This document shows positions 42,930 through 53,220 of a stretch of DNA of 64,000 bases, piece after piece; position 1 is the first letter of the stretch; every line of letters begins with the position of its first letter. Origin of the DNA: an uncultured Prevotellaceae bacterium. Its GTDB lineage: Bacteria; Bacteroidota; Bacteroidia; Bacteroidales; Bacteroidaceae. The stretch spans positions 339,002 to 403,001 of the forward strand of contig ONNV01000001.1 of NCBI GenBank assembly GCA_900319225.1, given 5' to 3'. Both the position numbers and the translations under genes were made by a program. Under the pieces are notes generated by a model. That model was not told the origin of the DNA. It did no database searches and saw only the letters and a list, made by a program, of their open reading frames with translations.

Positions 42930-44624
42930 ATGTGTGGAATAGTTGGAGTATTCAAGATCAAGAAGCAGTCAGAGAAACTCAGACAGCAGGTATTGGAGAT
43001 GAGTAGAAGAATCCGTCACCGCGGTCCGGACTGGAACGGTATCTGGTGCGGCGGATCTGCCATTCTGGCTCATGAGCGTCTCAGTATCGTGGACCCTCAG
43101 TCAGGCGGCCAGCCGCTGTTCAGTGAGGATCGTCTTCAGGTGCTGGCCGTAAACGGTGAGATTTACAACCACCAGACAATACGCCGTGAATATGAGGGCA
43201 GATATACATTCCGCACAGGAAGTGACTGCGAGGTTATCCTGGCACTCTACCGTGATGCCGTAAGGGCGGGCGGCAGTCAGGAGGACTTTATCCGCATGCT
43301 TGAGCGCCTGAACGGCATTTTTGCATTTGCGCTCTATGATGCCGAGCGTGACGAATACCTGATAGCACGTGATCCCATAGGTGTCATACCTCTTTATATA
43401 GGTCATGATGCACAGGGCCGCGTATATGTAGCCAGTGAGCTTAAGGCCCTTGAGGGTATATGCACTGAGTATGAACCGTTCCAGCCGGGTCATTTCCTGA
43501 GCAGCCGCACCGGAATGGTAGAGCGCTGGTGGACCCGTGACTGGTTCAAGTATGATGCCGTGAAAGACAACGAGGCCAGTGTAGAGGAGCTTCATGACGC
43601 ACTTGAGGCAGCCGTAAAGCGTCAGCTTATGAGTGACGTTCCTTACGGAGTGCTGCTTTCAGGTGGTCTTGACAGTTCTGTCATATCGGCCATTGCCAAG
43701 AAAAACGCTGCCCGCCGCGTTGAGACCGATGACCAGCAGGAGGCATGGTGGCCCCGTCTGCACTCATTTGCAGTAGGTCTTAAGGGTGCCCCCGACCTGG
43801 CCAAGGCCCGTGAGGTGGCTGAGCATATAGGTACAGTACACCATGAAATCAACTATACGATCCAGGAGGGCCTGGATGCCATACGTGACGTGATCTATTT
43901 CATAGAGACCTATGACGTGACCACGGTACGTGCCAGCACGCCTATGTATCTCTTGGCCCGTGTAATACGCAGCATGGGTATAAAGATGGTGCTGAGCGGC
44001 GAGGGAGCCGATGAGGTATTTGGAGGTTATCTCTATTTCCATAAGGCTCCCGATGCCAAGGCGTTCCATGAGGAGACCGTCAGAAAACTCTCCAAACTGC
44101 ACCTTTATGACTGCCTGCGTGCCAACAAGTCACTGGCAGCCTGGGGTGTTGAGGGCCGCGTTCCGTTCCTTGACAAAGAGTTCCTGGATGTGGCAATGCG
44201 TCTGAACCCGGCAGCCAAGATGTGCCCCGGCAAGGAGATTGAGAAACGCATAGTTCGTGAGGCTTTTGCCGATATGCTGCCAGAGAGCGTTGCATGGCGA
44301 CAGAAAGAGCAGTTCAGTGACGGAGTGGGATACAGCTGGATCGATACCCTGAAGGAAATAACATCAGCTGCCGTAACCGATGAGCAGATGGCTCATGCCG
44401 CAGAGCGATTCCCCATCAACACACCTATGAACAAGGAGGAGTATTACTACCGCAGCATATTTGAGGAGCATTTCCCCAGCGAGTCTGCAGCCAAGTGCGT
44501 ACCCAGTGTTCCAAGCGTAGCCTGCTCAACTGCAGAGGCTCTGGCATGGGACAAGAGTTTCAGCAAACTGAACGATCCCAGCGGACGTGCAGTCAAAGGT
44601 GTTCATGAAAACGCTTACAAATAA
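42930..44624 (+). CDS. asnB: Asparagine synthetase B (glutamine-hydrolysing)
   Basis: 564 residues. Cys2 of MCGIVGVFKI is the nucleophile of the class II glutaminase domain (about 1-200); the ATP-pyrophosphatase domain has SGGLDSSVISAI near residue 244 and SGEGADEVFGGYLY near 355. It makes asparagine from aspartate, ATP and glutamine. Slightly longer than E. coli AsnB (554). First structural gene of the nitrogen block, behind an attenuator with an Asn/Gln-coding leader. Confidence 0.95.
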   Translation: MCGIVGVFKIKKQSEKLRQQVLEMSRRIRHRGPDWNGIWCGGSAILAHERLSIVDPQSGGQPLFSEDRLQVLAVNGEIYNHQTIRREYEGRYTFRTGSDCEVILALYRDAVRAGGSQEDFIRMLERLNGIFAFALYDAERDEYLIARDPIGVIPLYIGHDAQGRVYVASELKALEGICTEYEPFQPGHFLSSRTGMVERWWTRDWFKYDAVKDNEASVEELHDALEAAVKRQLMSDVPYGVLLSGGLDSSVISAIAKKNAARRVETDDQQEAWWPRLHSFAVGLKGAPDLAKAREVAEHIGTVHHEINYTIQEGLDAIRDVIYFIETYDVTTVRASTPMYLLARVIRSMGIKMVLSGEGADEVFGGYLYFHKAPDAKAFHEETVRKLSKLHLYDCLRANKSLAAWGVEGRVPFLDKEFLDVAMRLNPAAKMCPGKEIEKRIVREAFADMLPESVAWRQKEQFSDGVGYSWIDTLKEITSAAVTDEQMAHAAERFPINTPMNKEEYYYRSIFEEHFPSESAAKCVPSVPSVACSTAEALAWDKSFSKLNDPSGRAVKGVHENAYK

Positions 44625-44719
44625 GCACTTTGAATGTCGGTTTGCTGCATTAAACATTTTTTTAATGTCATTTTGAAGAAATTTATGGAGGATCGTTTTC
44701 AAATTGCAACATTTATTGC
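44625..44719 (+). other. asnB-glnN spacer, upstream part
   Basis: Contains CATTAAA...TTTAATG, a weak AT-rich hairpin at about 44649-44668 that may end asnB transcripts. Nothing else seen. Confidence 0.35.
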
Positions 44720-44727
44720 TAATTTTG
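44720..44727 (+). promoter_or_regulatory. -7 box of the glnN leader
   Basis: TAATTTTG, 33 bp before the leader ATG at 44761; glnN therefore has its own promoter. Confidence 0.6.
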
Positions 44728-44760
44728 CATCGTTTTTGAAATATAAAGACAAGCAAAAGC

Positions 44761-44901
44761 ATGAAAGTGTTGATAGAATATGGTTTCAGATATGCTCTGG
44801 AGGTTGGTTTCAACCCCAAGCGTAATGCCGGGAATAATAATTCCGGCAATTGGAACCGTTTTGTCAGGAGTACGGCTTTTCTCTCTCCAGCCGGGGAGTA
44901 A
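44761..44901 (+). CDS. Asn-rich leader peptide of glnN
   Basis: 46 codons: MKVLIEYGFRYALEVGFNPK, RNAGNNNSGNWN, RFVRSTAFLSPAGE. Seven Asn codons fall within 15 positions (18-32). No signal peptide or known domain. Like the ORF before asnB, it stands between a promoter and a terminator-like hairpin ahead of a nitrogen-assimilation gene, which argues for an attenuator rather than a functional protein. Confidence 0.65.
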   Translation: MKVLIEYGFRYALEVGFNPKRNAGNNNSGNWNRFVRSTAFLSPAGE

Positions 44902-44946
44902 GCCCAAAGATAAAACTCAAACTTTCAATACAAACATAAAGGCTGG
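44887..44946 (+). promoter_or_regulatory. Possible antiterminator pairing of the glnN leader
   Basis: CCAGCC (44887-44892, within the last leader codons) is complementary to GGCTGG (44941-44946, 5' strand of the terminator). Upstream, GCCGGGA/TTCCGGC flanks the three consecutive Asn codons and can form a hairpin that a ribosome there would open. Confidence 0.45.
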
Positions 44947-44972
44947 CCCGCTTGGACTGGCCTTTCGTCTTT
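44938..44972 (+). terminator. Terminator-like hairpin before glnN
   Basis: AAAGGCTGG pairs with CTGGCCTTT (two G-U pairs) around CCCGCTTGGA, followed by CGTCTTT. The T tract is weaker than at asnB. Confidence 0.5.
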
Positions 44973-45011
44973 AATAGTAAAACAGAACAAAAACACTAAA
45001 ACAATAAAATT

Positions 45012-47198
45012 ATGAGTGAACTTAGATTTGATGTGATACAGGATGCTTTCAAGAAGAAGGCTGCTGTAGTGGAGACACCCGCAGTGAAGACATCGGAATA
45101 CTTCGGCGAGTTGGTGTTCAACCGTGACAAGATGCGCAAGTATCTTGATGACAAGACCTTCAAAGCTATTGTGAACTGCATTGACAATGGTGAGCCTCTG
45201 GATCGCAAGACTGCCGATGGCGTTGCAGCCGGCATGAAGACCTGGGCTATGGAACACGGCGTAACACACGTTACCCACTGGTTCCAGCCGCTCACCGACG
45301 GTACTGCCGAGAAGCACGACTCTTTCATGGAGTACGATGGCAAGGGCGGTATGATTGAGACTTTTGACGGCAAAGCCCTGGCACAGCAGGAGCCTGATGC
45401 ATCATCATTCCCCAGCGGCGGTATCCGTGCCACATTTGAGGCCCGTGGTTATACTGCATGGGATCCCACATCACCTGTATTTATCCAGGATGACACCCTT
45501 TGCATACCTACAGTATTCATTTCATATACCGGTGAGGCTCTTGACTACAAGACACCTCTTAAGAAGGCCCTGAAGGCTGTGAACGATGCAGCTCTGCCCA
45601 TCTGCCGCATGTTTGATCCCAAAGTCAAGAAGGTATATTCATATCTGGGTTGGGAGCAGGAGTACTTCCTGGTTGATGAGGACCTCTACGCAGCACGTCC
45701 CGACCTGATGCTTACAGGCCGTACACTGATGGGTCACGCCTCATCAAAGAACCAGCAGTTGGATGACCACTATTTCGGTGCCATTCCTTCACGTGTTGCC
45801 GCTTTCATGCGCGACATCGAGATTGCCGGTTACAAGCTTGGTATTCCTCTTAAGACACGTCATAACGAGGTTGCTCCCAACCAGTTCGAGCTTGCTCCCA
45901 TCTACGGTGAGACCAACCTTTCAAACGATCAGAACCAGCTGATAATGAACGTGATGAACAGCATCGCCCGCAAGCACGGATTCGTAGTCCTGTTCCACGA
46001 GAAGCCGTTTGACGGAATCAACGGTTCAGGTAAGCACAACAACTGGTCACTTGGTACCGATACCGGCACACTGCTGCTTGCTCCCGGTAAGGATGCAATG
46101 GGCAACCTGCAGTTCGTTACATTCTTTGTAAACGTTCTGGCTGCCGTACAGAAGCACAACGATATCCTCAAGGCTTCGATCGCTACCGCCACCAACGCTC
46201 ACCGTCTGGGCGCCAACGAGGCACCTCCTGCCATTGTATCTGCTTTCCTTGGCAAGACAATGACATCAGTCCTGAAGAAACTGCTTGAGGTTCCGTCAGA
46301 TACTCCTATCGAGATTGCCGGAAAGAAGGGTAAGTCAGTCGGTCTGGTTGAGATACCTGAGATATTCGTTGACAACACTGACCGTAACCGTACATCACCG
46401 TTCGCATTCACCGGTAACCGCTTTGAGTTCCGTGCCGTTGGTTCAAGCGCAAACTGCGCAGGTGCCATGACCGCTCTGAACGCAGCCGTAGCCGAGCAGC
46501 TGATTGCCTTCAAGGCCGATGTTGACAAGGAAATCAAGGCTGGCAAGGCCATGAACATAGCAATCATGGATACCCTGAAGCCTATCATCAAGAGCATAAT
46601 CGATGTCGTTTGCTTTGACGGTAACGGTTATACCGATGAGTGGAAGGCTGAGGCCAAGAAGCGTGGTCTGGATACTCTGACCAACGTTCCTGAGATGTTC
46701 AAGTCATTCACCACTCCCAAGGCTATCGAGCTGTTCACCAAGCTTGGCGTTTACACCGAGAAGGAGCTTGAGGCCCGTAATGAGGTTAAGTGGGAGATAT
46801 ATACCAAGAAGGTACAGATTGAGGCCCGTGTAACCGGCCGTATGGCAATCAACCATATCATTCCTGCCGCTCTTGCATATCAGACCAAGCTGCTCAAGAA
46901 CATTGACCTGATGAAGGATGTTTACGGTGACAGCTACAAGGATATGGCTGCTGTAAGCATGGGATTTGTAACCAAGATCTCAGAACTTGTCAACAAACTC
47001 AAGACTCAGGTTGACGATATGATTGAGGCCCGCAAGGTTGCCAACAAGATTGAGGGTGAGTATGAGAAGGCCATGGCTTACCATGAGATTGCCGAGTCTC
47101 TCTTCCCGCTCCGTAAGACCATTGACAAGCTTGAGGAGATTGTGGACAACGATATGTGGCCGCTGCCTAAGTACCGTGAACTCTTGTTCATTAACTGA
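45012..47198 (+). CDS. glnN: Glutamine synthetase type III
   Basis: 728 residues, the normal length for GSIII. Contains FPSGGIRATFEARGYTAWDP, EQEYFLVD, TRHNEVAPNQFELAPIYGE, FHEKPFDGINGSGKHNNWS (ATP/Glu site) and the C-terminal helical extension of this type. It condenses glutamate and ammonia to glutamine; in many Bacteroidales it is the main or only synthetase. Preceded by its own promoter and a likely Asn-sensing leader. Confidence 0.95.
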   Translation: MSELRFDVIQDAFKKKAAVVETPAVKTSEYFGELVFNRDKMRKYLDDKTFKAIVNCIDNGEPLDRKTADGVAAGMKTWAMEHGVTHVTHWFQPLTDGTAEKHDSFMEYDGKGGMIETFDGKALAQQEPDASSFPSGGIRATFEARGYTAWDPTSPVFIQDDTLCIPTVFISYTGEALDYKTPLKKALKAVNDAALPICRMFDPKVKKVYSYLGWEQEYFLVDEDLYAARPDLMLTGRTLMGHASSKNQQLDDHYFGAIPSRVAAFMRDIEIAGYKLGIPLKTRHNEVAPNQFELAPIYGETNLSNDQNQLIMNVMNSIARKHGFVVLFHEKPFDGINGSGKHNNWSLGTDTGTLLLAPGKDAMGNLQFVTFFVNVLAAVQKHNDILKASIATATNAHRLGANEAPPAIVSAFLGKTMTSVLKKLLEVPSDTPIEIAGKKGKSVGLVEIPEIFVDNTDRNRTSPFAFTGNRFEFRAVGSSANCAGAMTALNAAVAEQLIAFKADVDKEIKAGKAMNIAIMDTLKPIIKSIIDVVCFDGNGYTDEWKAEAKKRGLDTLTNVPEMFKSFTTPKAIELFTKLGVYTEKELEARNEVKWEIYTKKVQIEARVTGRMAINHIIPAALAYQTKLLKNIDLMKDVYGDSYKDMAAVSMGFVTKISELVNKLKTQVDDMIEARKVANKIEGEYEKAMAYHEIAESLFPLRKTIDKLEEIVDNDMWPLPKYRELLFIN

Positions 47199-47388
47199 TG
47201 GAGCAGCGAGAGGAGAGACTAAGCTCGCTTAGGCTATCCCGAGTCGCGACAGAAGTCAACGGCGTAGCCGTTAATTAATTGATATCATTTCTTCGCTTCG
47301 CTCCGAAAGATGGGAGCGAAGCGGAGATTTACAAAAGCGGTTTGTAAGTTAGATACATTTTTACTGAAAGTACAAAGTACAACATTAT
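47199..47388 (+). promoter_or_regulatory. gltB upstream region with strong hairpins
   Basis: A perfect 11-bp hairpin CGCTTCGCTCC/GGAGCGAAGCG (47294-47323) and a smaller AACGGC-GTA-GCCGTT (about 47258-47272). A 26-codon ORF begins at the glnN stop (TGATG, MEQREERLSSLRLS...) but is not rich in any amide residue. No T run follows the hairpins and no clear -7 box was found, so gltB may be read from glnN transcripts with these structures as processing or control elements. Confidence 0.4.
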
Positions 47389-50300
47389 ATGAAAAAATAC
47401 GGTTTATACGACCCTCAGAACGAACATGATGCCTGCGGTATAGGTATGATGGTAAACCTTAAGGGGGGAAAGACACACCAGCTTGTTGACAGTTCACTCA
47501 CACTGCTTGAGAACATGAAGCACCGTGGTGCTGAGGCTGCCGACAACAAGTCGGGCGACGGAGCCGGAATCATGCTGCAGATACCGCACGAGTTCATACT
47601 TTTGCAGGGTATTCCTGTACCTGAGAGGCTCAGTTACGGAACAGGTCTTGTGTTCCTGCCCAAGGATGAGAAACTGCGTGGTCAGTATCTGGACATTATC
47701 CGTGAGGAGGTATCCAAGATGGGACTTGAGCTCACCAACGTACGTGACGTACCTGTGAACAGCAATATCCTGGGTGAGGCTGCCCGTGCAACTGAGCCCT
47801 ACACAGTACAGATATTCGTTACCGGCGCATCAGAGGCCGACGGTCTTGAGACCAAGCTCTACAAGATCCGTAAGCATGTTGAGCAGAGGATTGACAACCG
47901 TGATTTCTATATTGTATCACTTTCATGCCGTATCATAGTATATAAAGGAATGCTCACCTCAACGCAGCTGCGTGAGTACTATCCGGACCTTAGCAGTCCG
48001 TTCTTTACCAGCGGCTTAGCCATGGTGCATTCCCGTTTCAGTACAAATACGTTCCCCACATGGTCTCTTGCGCAGCCTTTCCGAATGCTGGCTCACAACG
48101 GCGAGATAAACACTATTCGCGGAAACCGCGGCTGGATGGAGGCACGTGAGAGCGTACTCTCATCAAAGGCACTGGGTGATGTGAGCGATATTCATCCTAT
48201 CGTTCAGCCCGATATGAGCGACAGTGCGTCATTTGACAACGCACTTGAGTTCTTTGTGCGTTCAGGCATGTCTCTGCCTCACGCAATGGCCATGATGATT
48301 CCTGAGTCATTCAATGAAAAGAATCCCATCAGTGATAAGCTCAAGGCATTCTACGAGTACCACTCAATCCTTATGGAGCCGTGGGACGGACCTGCCGCCA
48401 TGCTCTTTACCGATGGCCGTTATGCCGGAGGTATGCTGGACCGTAACGGTCTGCGTCCCGCACGTTACCTCATCACCGATGACGGTATGCTTATCATGGC
48501 ATCAGAGGCCGGATGTATCCAGGTTGATGCAGCCAAGATAGTAGAGAAGGGTAAACTCCAGCCCGGTAAGATACTCCTTATTGATACTGACAACGGTCAG
48601 ATATACCGTAACAATGAGGTTAAGGACGCCCTGGCCAGTGAGTTTGACTATGCAGGATGGCTCAGCGCAGGACGTGTAGAGCTGGGTAAGCTTAAGAGCG
48701 GCCGTAAGGCACCCAATGATGTTAAAGACTATACCAGACGCTTAAGGGCGTTTGATTTTACACGTGAGGATATTGACCGCGTTATCGTTCCTATGTGCCA
48801 GACAGCTCAGGAGCCTCTGTCATCAATGGGTAATGATACCCAGCTGGCGGTTCTTTCTGACCGTCCCCAGCTGCTGTTCAACTATTTCCGACAGCAGTTT
48901 GCACAGGTTACCAACCCGCCTATAGATCCTATCCGTGAAGAACTTGTCATGTCACTTACCGAGTACATCGGCGCAGTCGGCATGAATATCCTTACTCCCA
49001 GTGAGGGCCACTGCAAGATGGTGCGTCTGCCGCAGCCGGTTCTTACCAACACAGAGCTCGATACGCTCTGCAACATCCGCTACAAGGGATTCAACACAGA
49101 AAAACTGCCTATTCTCTTTGAGAAATCAAAAGGCGCCAAGGGTATGGCCGATGCCATCCAGGAGCTCTGCAAGAAGGCAGAGCAGTCTGTTGACGCCGGT
49201 ATCAACTACATAATCCTTAGCGATCGCGGCATTGACGATACTCATGCTGCAATTCCTTCACTGCTTGCCGTAAGCGCCATCCACCACTATCTGGTATCAA
49301 TCCAGAAGCGTGTACAGACAGCTCTTATCGTAGAGAGCGGTGAGATCCGTGAGGTTATGCATGTGGCTCTGCTTATGGGCTACGGCGCAAGTGCCGTCAA
49401 CCCCTACATGGCATTTGCCGTAATTGATGACCTGGTTAAGAAGGGTGAGATCCAGCTTGACTACGAGACAGCTCAGCACAACTACATCAAGGCCGTTGAC
49501 AAGGGCCTTAAGAAGATACTCAGTAAGATGGGTATCAGCACCATACGTTCTTACCGCGGTGCCAAGATATTTGAATCAATTGGTCTCAGCCAGGAGCTTC
49601 TGGCCAAGTATTTCGGTACAGCGTCATCAACCGTAGGCGGTGTTACGCTTGACGGTATCTGCAAGGATGCAGTACGTATGCAGGAGCAGGGATTCGGCAA
49701 GGCTGAACCCGATGATGTCCTGCCGTTCATCGGTCAGTATGCGTTCCGTAAGGACGGTATACGTCATGCATGGACACCTGAGGCCATATCAACACTGCAG
49801 CTCGCAACCCGACTGGGAAGCTACAAGAAGTTCAAGGAGTTCTGCTCAATCGTGGATGACCGTCCCGAGCAGCTGTTCCTGCGCAACTTCTTCAAGTTCA
49901 AGAGCAACCCCATATCAATAGATGAGGTTGAGCCTGCAGAGAATATCGTAAAGCGTTTTATCGGAGCTGCCATGTCATTCGGTGCCATCAGCAAGGAGGC
50001 ACATGAGGCAATAGCTCTGGCTCTCAATACTCTTGATTCACGCAGCAACACCGGTGAGGGTGGTGAGGACAGCGAGCGTTTCCACACTGATGTGGACGGC
50101 GTATCACTGAGCAGCCGCATCAAGCAGGTGGCATCGGGCCGATTCGGTGTTACAGCCGAGTATCTGGTAAACTCACAGGAGATTCAGATCAAGGTGGCCC
50201 AGGGTGCCAAGCCCGGTGAGGGCGGTCAGTTGCCCGGCTTCAAGGTGAACGAAATCATTGCCCGTACACGTAACTCAATTCCCGGAATTTCACTGATTTC

Positions 50301-51852
50301 ACCTCCTCCTCATCACGATATCTACTCAATCGAGGATCTGGCACAGCTCATATTTGACCTGCGTAACGTCAATCCCAAGGCCAAGATCAGCGTCAAGCTG
50401 GTGGCTGAGAGCGGTGTAGGTACAATCGCAGCCGGTGTGGCTAAGGCCAAGGCAGATCTGGTTGTAATATCAGGATCAGAGGGCGGTACAGGTGCATCAC
50501 CTGCCTCTTCAATCCGTTACGCCGGTGTATCTCCTGAGATTGGTCTTTCCGAGACACAGCAGACTCTGGTTCTGAACGGTCTGCGTAAGGAGATTGAGGT
50601 TCAGGTTGACGGTCAGCTCAAGACCCCGCGTGACGTCATATCGATGGCTCTGCTGGGTGCCGGTGAGTTCGGATTCGGAACTGCTCAGCTCATTGTTCTG
50701 GGATGCCTCCTGATGCGTAAGTGCCATACAAACGCATGCCCGGTAGGTGTTGCAACACAGGATCCTGCACTCCGTGCCAAGTTCCGCGGTCACAGCCAGT
50801 ACCTTGTAAACTACTACATGTATATGGCAGAGGGCGTACGTGAGTTCCTTGCCGATATGGGATTCCGCAAGTTTGAGGATATCATAGGCCGTACAGACCT
50901 TATTGAGATTGATACCACCAAGTTCAACGATAAGACACGCGGTCTTGATTTCAGCCGCATGCTTACAAAGATTGACGGTGAGCTCTATAAGACCGAGGAT
51001 CAGAAGCATGACCTGAGCAAGGTGCTTGACCAGAAGATCATCGATGCATCGGCCGATGCCATCGAGAAGGGCACCAAGGTTGAACTTATGTACAATATAA
51101 TCAACACTGACCGTGCCGCAGGCGCGATGCTGTCAGGTGCGATTGCAAGCAAGTACGGACATGACGGTCTGCCCGATGATACCATCAACGTCAGGTTCAG
51201 TGGATCGGCAGGACAGAGCTTTGGTGCATTCCTTATGAAGGGTGTAAGCTTTAAGCTGGAAGGTGAGGCCAATGACTATGTAGGCAAGGGCCTATCCGGT
51301 GGCCGCATCGCAATATGCCCGCCCGCCGAGAGCAAGTTTGACGCATCCGAGAACATCATAGCAGGTAACACCATCCTGTACGGAGCTACCAGCGGTGAGA
51401 TATTCATCAACGGTCGCGCAGGTGAGCGTTTCGCCGTACGTAACTCTGGCGCCACTGCCGTGGTTGAGGGCGCAGGTGACCACTGCTGCGAGTATATGAC
51501 AGGCGGTCGCGTGGTTGTACTCGGTACAACGGGCCGTAACTTTGCCGCAGGTATGTCAGGTGGTCTGGCTTATGTCTGGGACAAGAACCATGACTTTGAC
51601 TACTACTGCAACATGGATATGATTGAGCTTGACCTTATTGAGGACAAGGCCGGTCGTGACGAGTTGCACGGACTCATTGAGAAACACTACAAATATACCG
51701 GCTCAGCTCTGGCCAAGAAGATGCTGGATAACTGGGAACAGTATGTAGGTGAGTTCATACAGGTTACTCCTATCGAGTACCGCCGTATCCTCCAGGAGGA
51801 GAAGATGAAGGCGCTGCAGCAGAAGATTGATAACGTTCAGCGTGATTATTAA
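47389..51852 (+). CDS. gltB: Glutamate synthase, large subunit
   Basis: 1487 residues, full length. N-terminal glutaminase domain with Cys16 (NEHDACGIGMMVNLKGG) after a short propeptide; central domain; FMN-binding synthase domain with PPPHHDIYSIEDLAQLIFDL, KLVAESGVGTIAAGVAKAKA and the cysteine cluster MRKCHTNACPVGVATQDP for the 3Fe-4S centre; C-terminal GXGXG-type beta-helix (GEIFINGRAGERFAVRNSGA). Transfers the amide of Gln to 2-oxoglutarate, giving two Glu. Followed by gltD after 19 bp. Confidence 0.95.
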   Translation: MKKYGLYDPQNEHDACGIGMMVNLKGGKTHQLVDSSLTLLENMKHRGAEAADNKSGDGAGIMLQIPHEFILLQGIPVPERLSYGTGLVFLPKDEKLRGQYLDIIREEVSKMGLELTNVRDVPVNSNILGEAARATEPYTVQIFVTGASEADGLETKLYKIRKHVEQRIDNRDFYIVSLSCRIIVYKGMLTSTQLREYYPDLSSPFFTSGLAMVHSRFSTNTFPTWSLAQPFRMLAHNGEINTIRGNRGWMEARESVLSSKALGDVSDIHPIVQPDMSDSASFDNALEFFVRSGMSLPHAMAMMIPESFNEKNPISDKLKAFYEYHSILMEPWDGPAAMLFTDGRYAGGMLDRNGLRPARYLITDDGMLIMASEAGCIQVDAAKIVEKGKLQPGKILLIDTDNGQIYRNNEVKDALASEFDYAGWLSAGRVELGKLKSGRKAPNDVKDYTRRLRAFDFTREDIDRVIVPMCQTAQEPLSSMGNDTQLAVLSDRPQLLFNYFRQQFAQVTNPPIDPIREELVMSLTEYIGAVGMNILTPSEGHCKMVRLPQPVLTNTELDTLCNIRYKGFNTEKLPILFEKSKGAKGMADAIQELCKKAEQSVDAGINYIILSDRGIDDTHAAIPSLLAVSAIHHYLVSIQKRVQTALIVESGEIREVMHVALLMGYGASAVNPYMAFAVIDDLVKKGEIQLDYETAQHNYIKAVDKGLKKILSKMGISTIRSYRGAKIFESIGLSQELLAKYFGTASSTVGGVTLDGICKDAVRMQEQGFGKAEPDDVLPFIGQYAFRKDGIRHAWTPEAISTLQLATRLGSYKKFKEFCSIVDDRPEQLFLRNFFKFKSNPISIDEVEPAENIVKRFIGAAMSFGAISKEAHEAIALALNTLDSRSNTGEGGEDSERFHTDVDGVSLSSRIKQVASGRFGVTAEYLVNSQEIQIKVAQGAKPGEGGQLPGFKVNEIIARTRNSIPGISLISPPPHHDIYSIEDLAQLIFDLRNVNPKAKISVKLVAESGVGTIAAGVAKAKADLVVISGSEGGTGASPASSIRYAGVSPEIGLSETQQTLVLNGLRKEIEVQVDGQLKTPRDVISMALLGAGEFGFGTAQLIVLGCLLMRKCHTNACPVGVATQDPALRAKFRGHSQYLVNYYMYMAEGVREFLADMGFRKFEDIIGRTDLIEIDTTKFNDKTRGLDFSRMLTKIDGELYKTEDQKHDLSKVLDQKIIDASADAIEKGTKVELMYNIINTDRAAGAMLSGAIASKYGHDGLPDDTINVRFSGSAGQSFGAFLMKGVSFKLEGEANDYVGKGLSGGRIAICPPAESKFDASENIIAGNTILYGATSGEIFINGRAGERFAVRNSGATAVVEGAGDHCCEYMTGGRVVVLGTTGRNFAAGMSGGLAYVWDKNHDFDYYCNMDMIELDLIEDKAGRDELHGLIEKHYKYTGSALAKKMLDNWEQYVGEFIQVTPIEYRRILQEEKMKALQQKIDNVQRDY

Positions 51853-51871
51853 ACCGTAAAGAGACACTACT

Positions 51872-53218
51872 ATGGGAAATCCAAGAGCTTTCCTGACCGT
51901 ACCCAGACAGGATGCCGGTCATAGACCTATACATGAGAGAATTGCAGACTTTGGTGAAGTTGAGCAGACGCTGAACGACAGCAGCCGCCAGCAGCAGGCT
52001 TCACGCTGCATGGATTGCGGCGTACCATTCTGCCACTGGGCATGCCCGCTGGGCAACAAGCAGCCGGAATGGCAGGATGCCGTATACAAAGGCAAGTGGG
52101 AGCTGGCTTACAAGCTGCTCTCCGCAACCAATGACTTCCCAGAGTTTACAGGTCGTATCTGTCCTGCACTCTGCGAGAAGAGCTGCGCGCTGAACCTCTG
52201 CATCGATGCCCCCGTAACCGTACGTGAGAACGAGTGCTCCATCATTGAGCATGCTTTCCGTGAGGGATATGTAAAGGCTCACACATATGAGCGTAACGGC
52301 AAGAAGGTGGCCATCATCGGTGCCGGTCCTGCCGGACTGAGCGCTGCAGTACGCCTTAACTGCCTGGGTTATGAGGTGACACTCTTTGACAAGATGCCCT
52401 CTGCAGGTGGTCTGGTACGTTACGGAATACCTAACTTTAAGCTTGACAAGTATGTGATTGACCGCCGTATGGCTATCATGGAGCAGGAGGGAATCAAGTT
52501 CCGGTTCAACACAATGGTTGATCTTAACGATCTGCCCAAGGGCTTTGACGCATACATCATATCAAACGGAACACCTACCGCACGTGACCTTAAGATTCCG
52601 GGACGTGAGTTCAAGGGCGTATACTTTGCCCTGCAGATGCTCACCCAGCAGAACCTGCGTCTGGCAGGTCAGGAGTTCAGCCCTGAGGAGACCGTATCGG
52701 CCAAGGGTAAGAAGGTACTGGTAATTGGTGGCGGTGATACCGGTAGCGACTGCATAGGTACATGCCATCGTCAGGGTGCCGTAAGCGTTACCCAGATTGA
52801 GATCATGCCCAAGCCTCCGGTTGGTTACAACCCTGCAACACCGTGGCCGCAGTGGCCTAACATCCTCAAGACCACAACCAGTCATGAGGAGGGTTGCGAG
52901 CGCCGCTGGTGCCTTACATCAAACAAGTTCCTGGATGACGGTAAGGGTAACCTTAAGGGCGTTGAGGTAGAGACTGTAGAGTGGGTACCGGATCCTAACG
53001 GTGGCCGCCCGCAGATGAAGCTCACAGGCAACAAGGAGATCATTGAGTGCGATATGGTGCTGCTGGCTATGGGATTCCTCAAGCCTGAGCATCCTGAGTA
53101 CGCTGAGAACGTATTCCTGGCAGGTGATGCCAAGAACGGTGCCAGCCTGGTTGTAAGAGCTCTGGCCAGTGGCCGTGAGGTGGCTGCCAAGGTTGACGCA
53201 TACCTTAAGAGCAAATAA
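51872..53218 (+). CDS. gltD: Glutamate synthase, small subunit
   Basis: 448 residues. Two N-terminal Cys clusters for 4Fe-4S centres ([18 protein letters not shown] and [14 protein letters not shown]), FAD site [20 protein letters not shown] site [11 protein letters not shown] and the C-terminal [12 protein letters not shown]. It passes electrons from NADPH to the large subunit. One base spacing from the dapF start context indicates co-transcription. Confidence 0.95.
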   Translation: MGNPRAFLTVPRQDAGHRPIHERIADFGEVEQTLNDSSRQQQASRCMDCGVPFCHWACPLGNKQPEWQDAVYKGKWELAYKLLSATNDFPEFTGRICPALCEKSCALNLCIDAPVTVRENECSIIEHAFREGYVKAHTYERNGKKVAIIGAGPAGLSAAVRLNCLGYEVTLFDKMPSAGGLVRYGIPNFKLDKYVIDRRMAIMEQEGIKFRFNTMVDLNDLPKGFDAYIISNGTPTARDLKIPGREFKGVYFALQMLTQQNLRLAGQEFSPEETVSAKGKKVLVIGGGDTGSDCIGTCHRQGAVSVTQIEIMPKPPVGYNPATPWPQWPNILKTTTSHEEGCERRWCLTSNKFLDDGKGNLKGVEVETVEWVPDPNGGRPQMKLTGNKEIIECDMVLLAMGFLKPEHPEYAENVFLAGDAKNGASLVVRALASGREVAAKVDAYLKSK

Positions 53219-53220
53219 AT

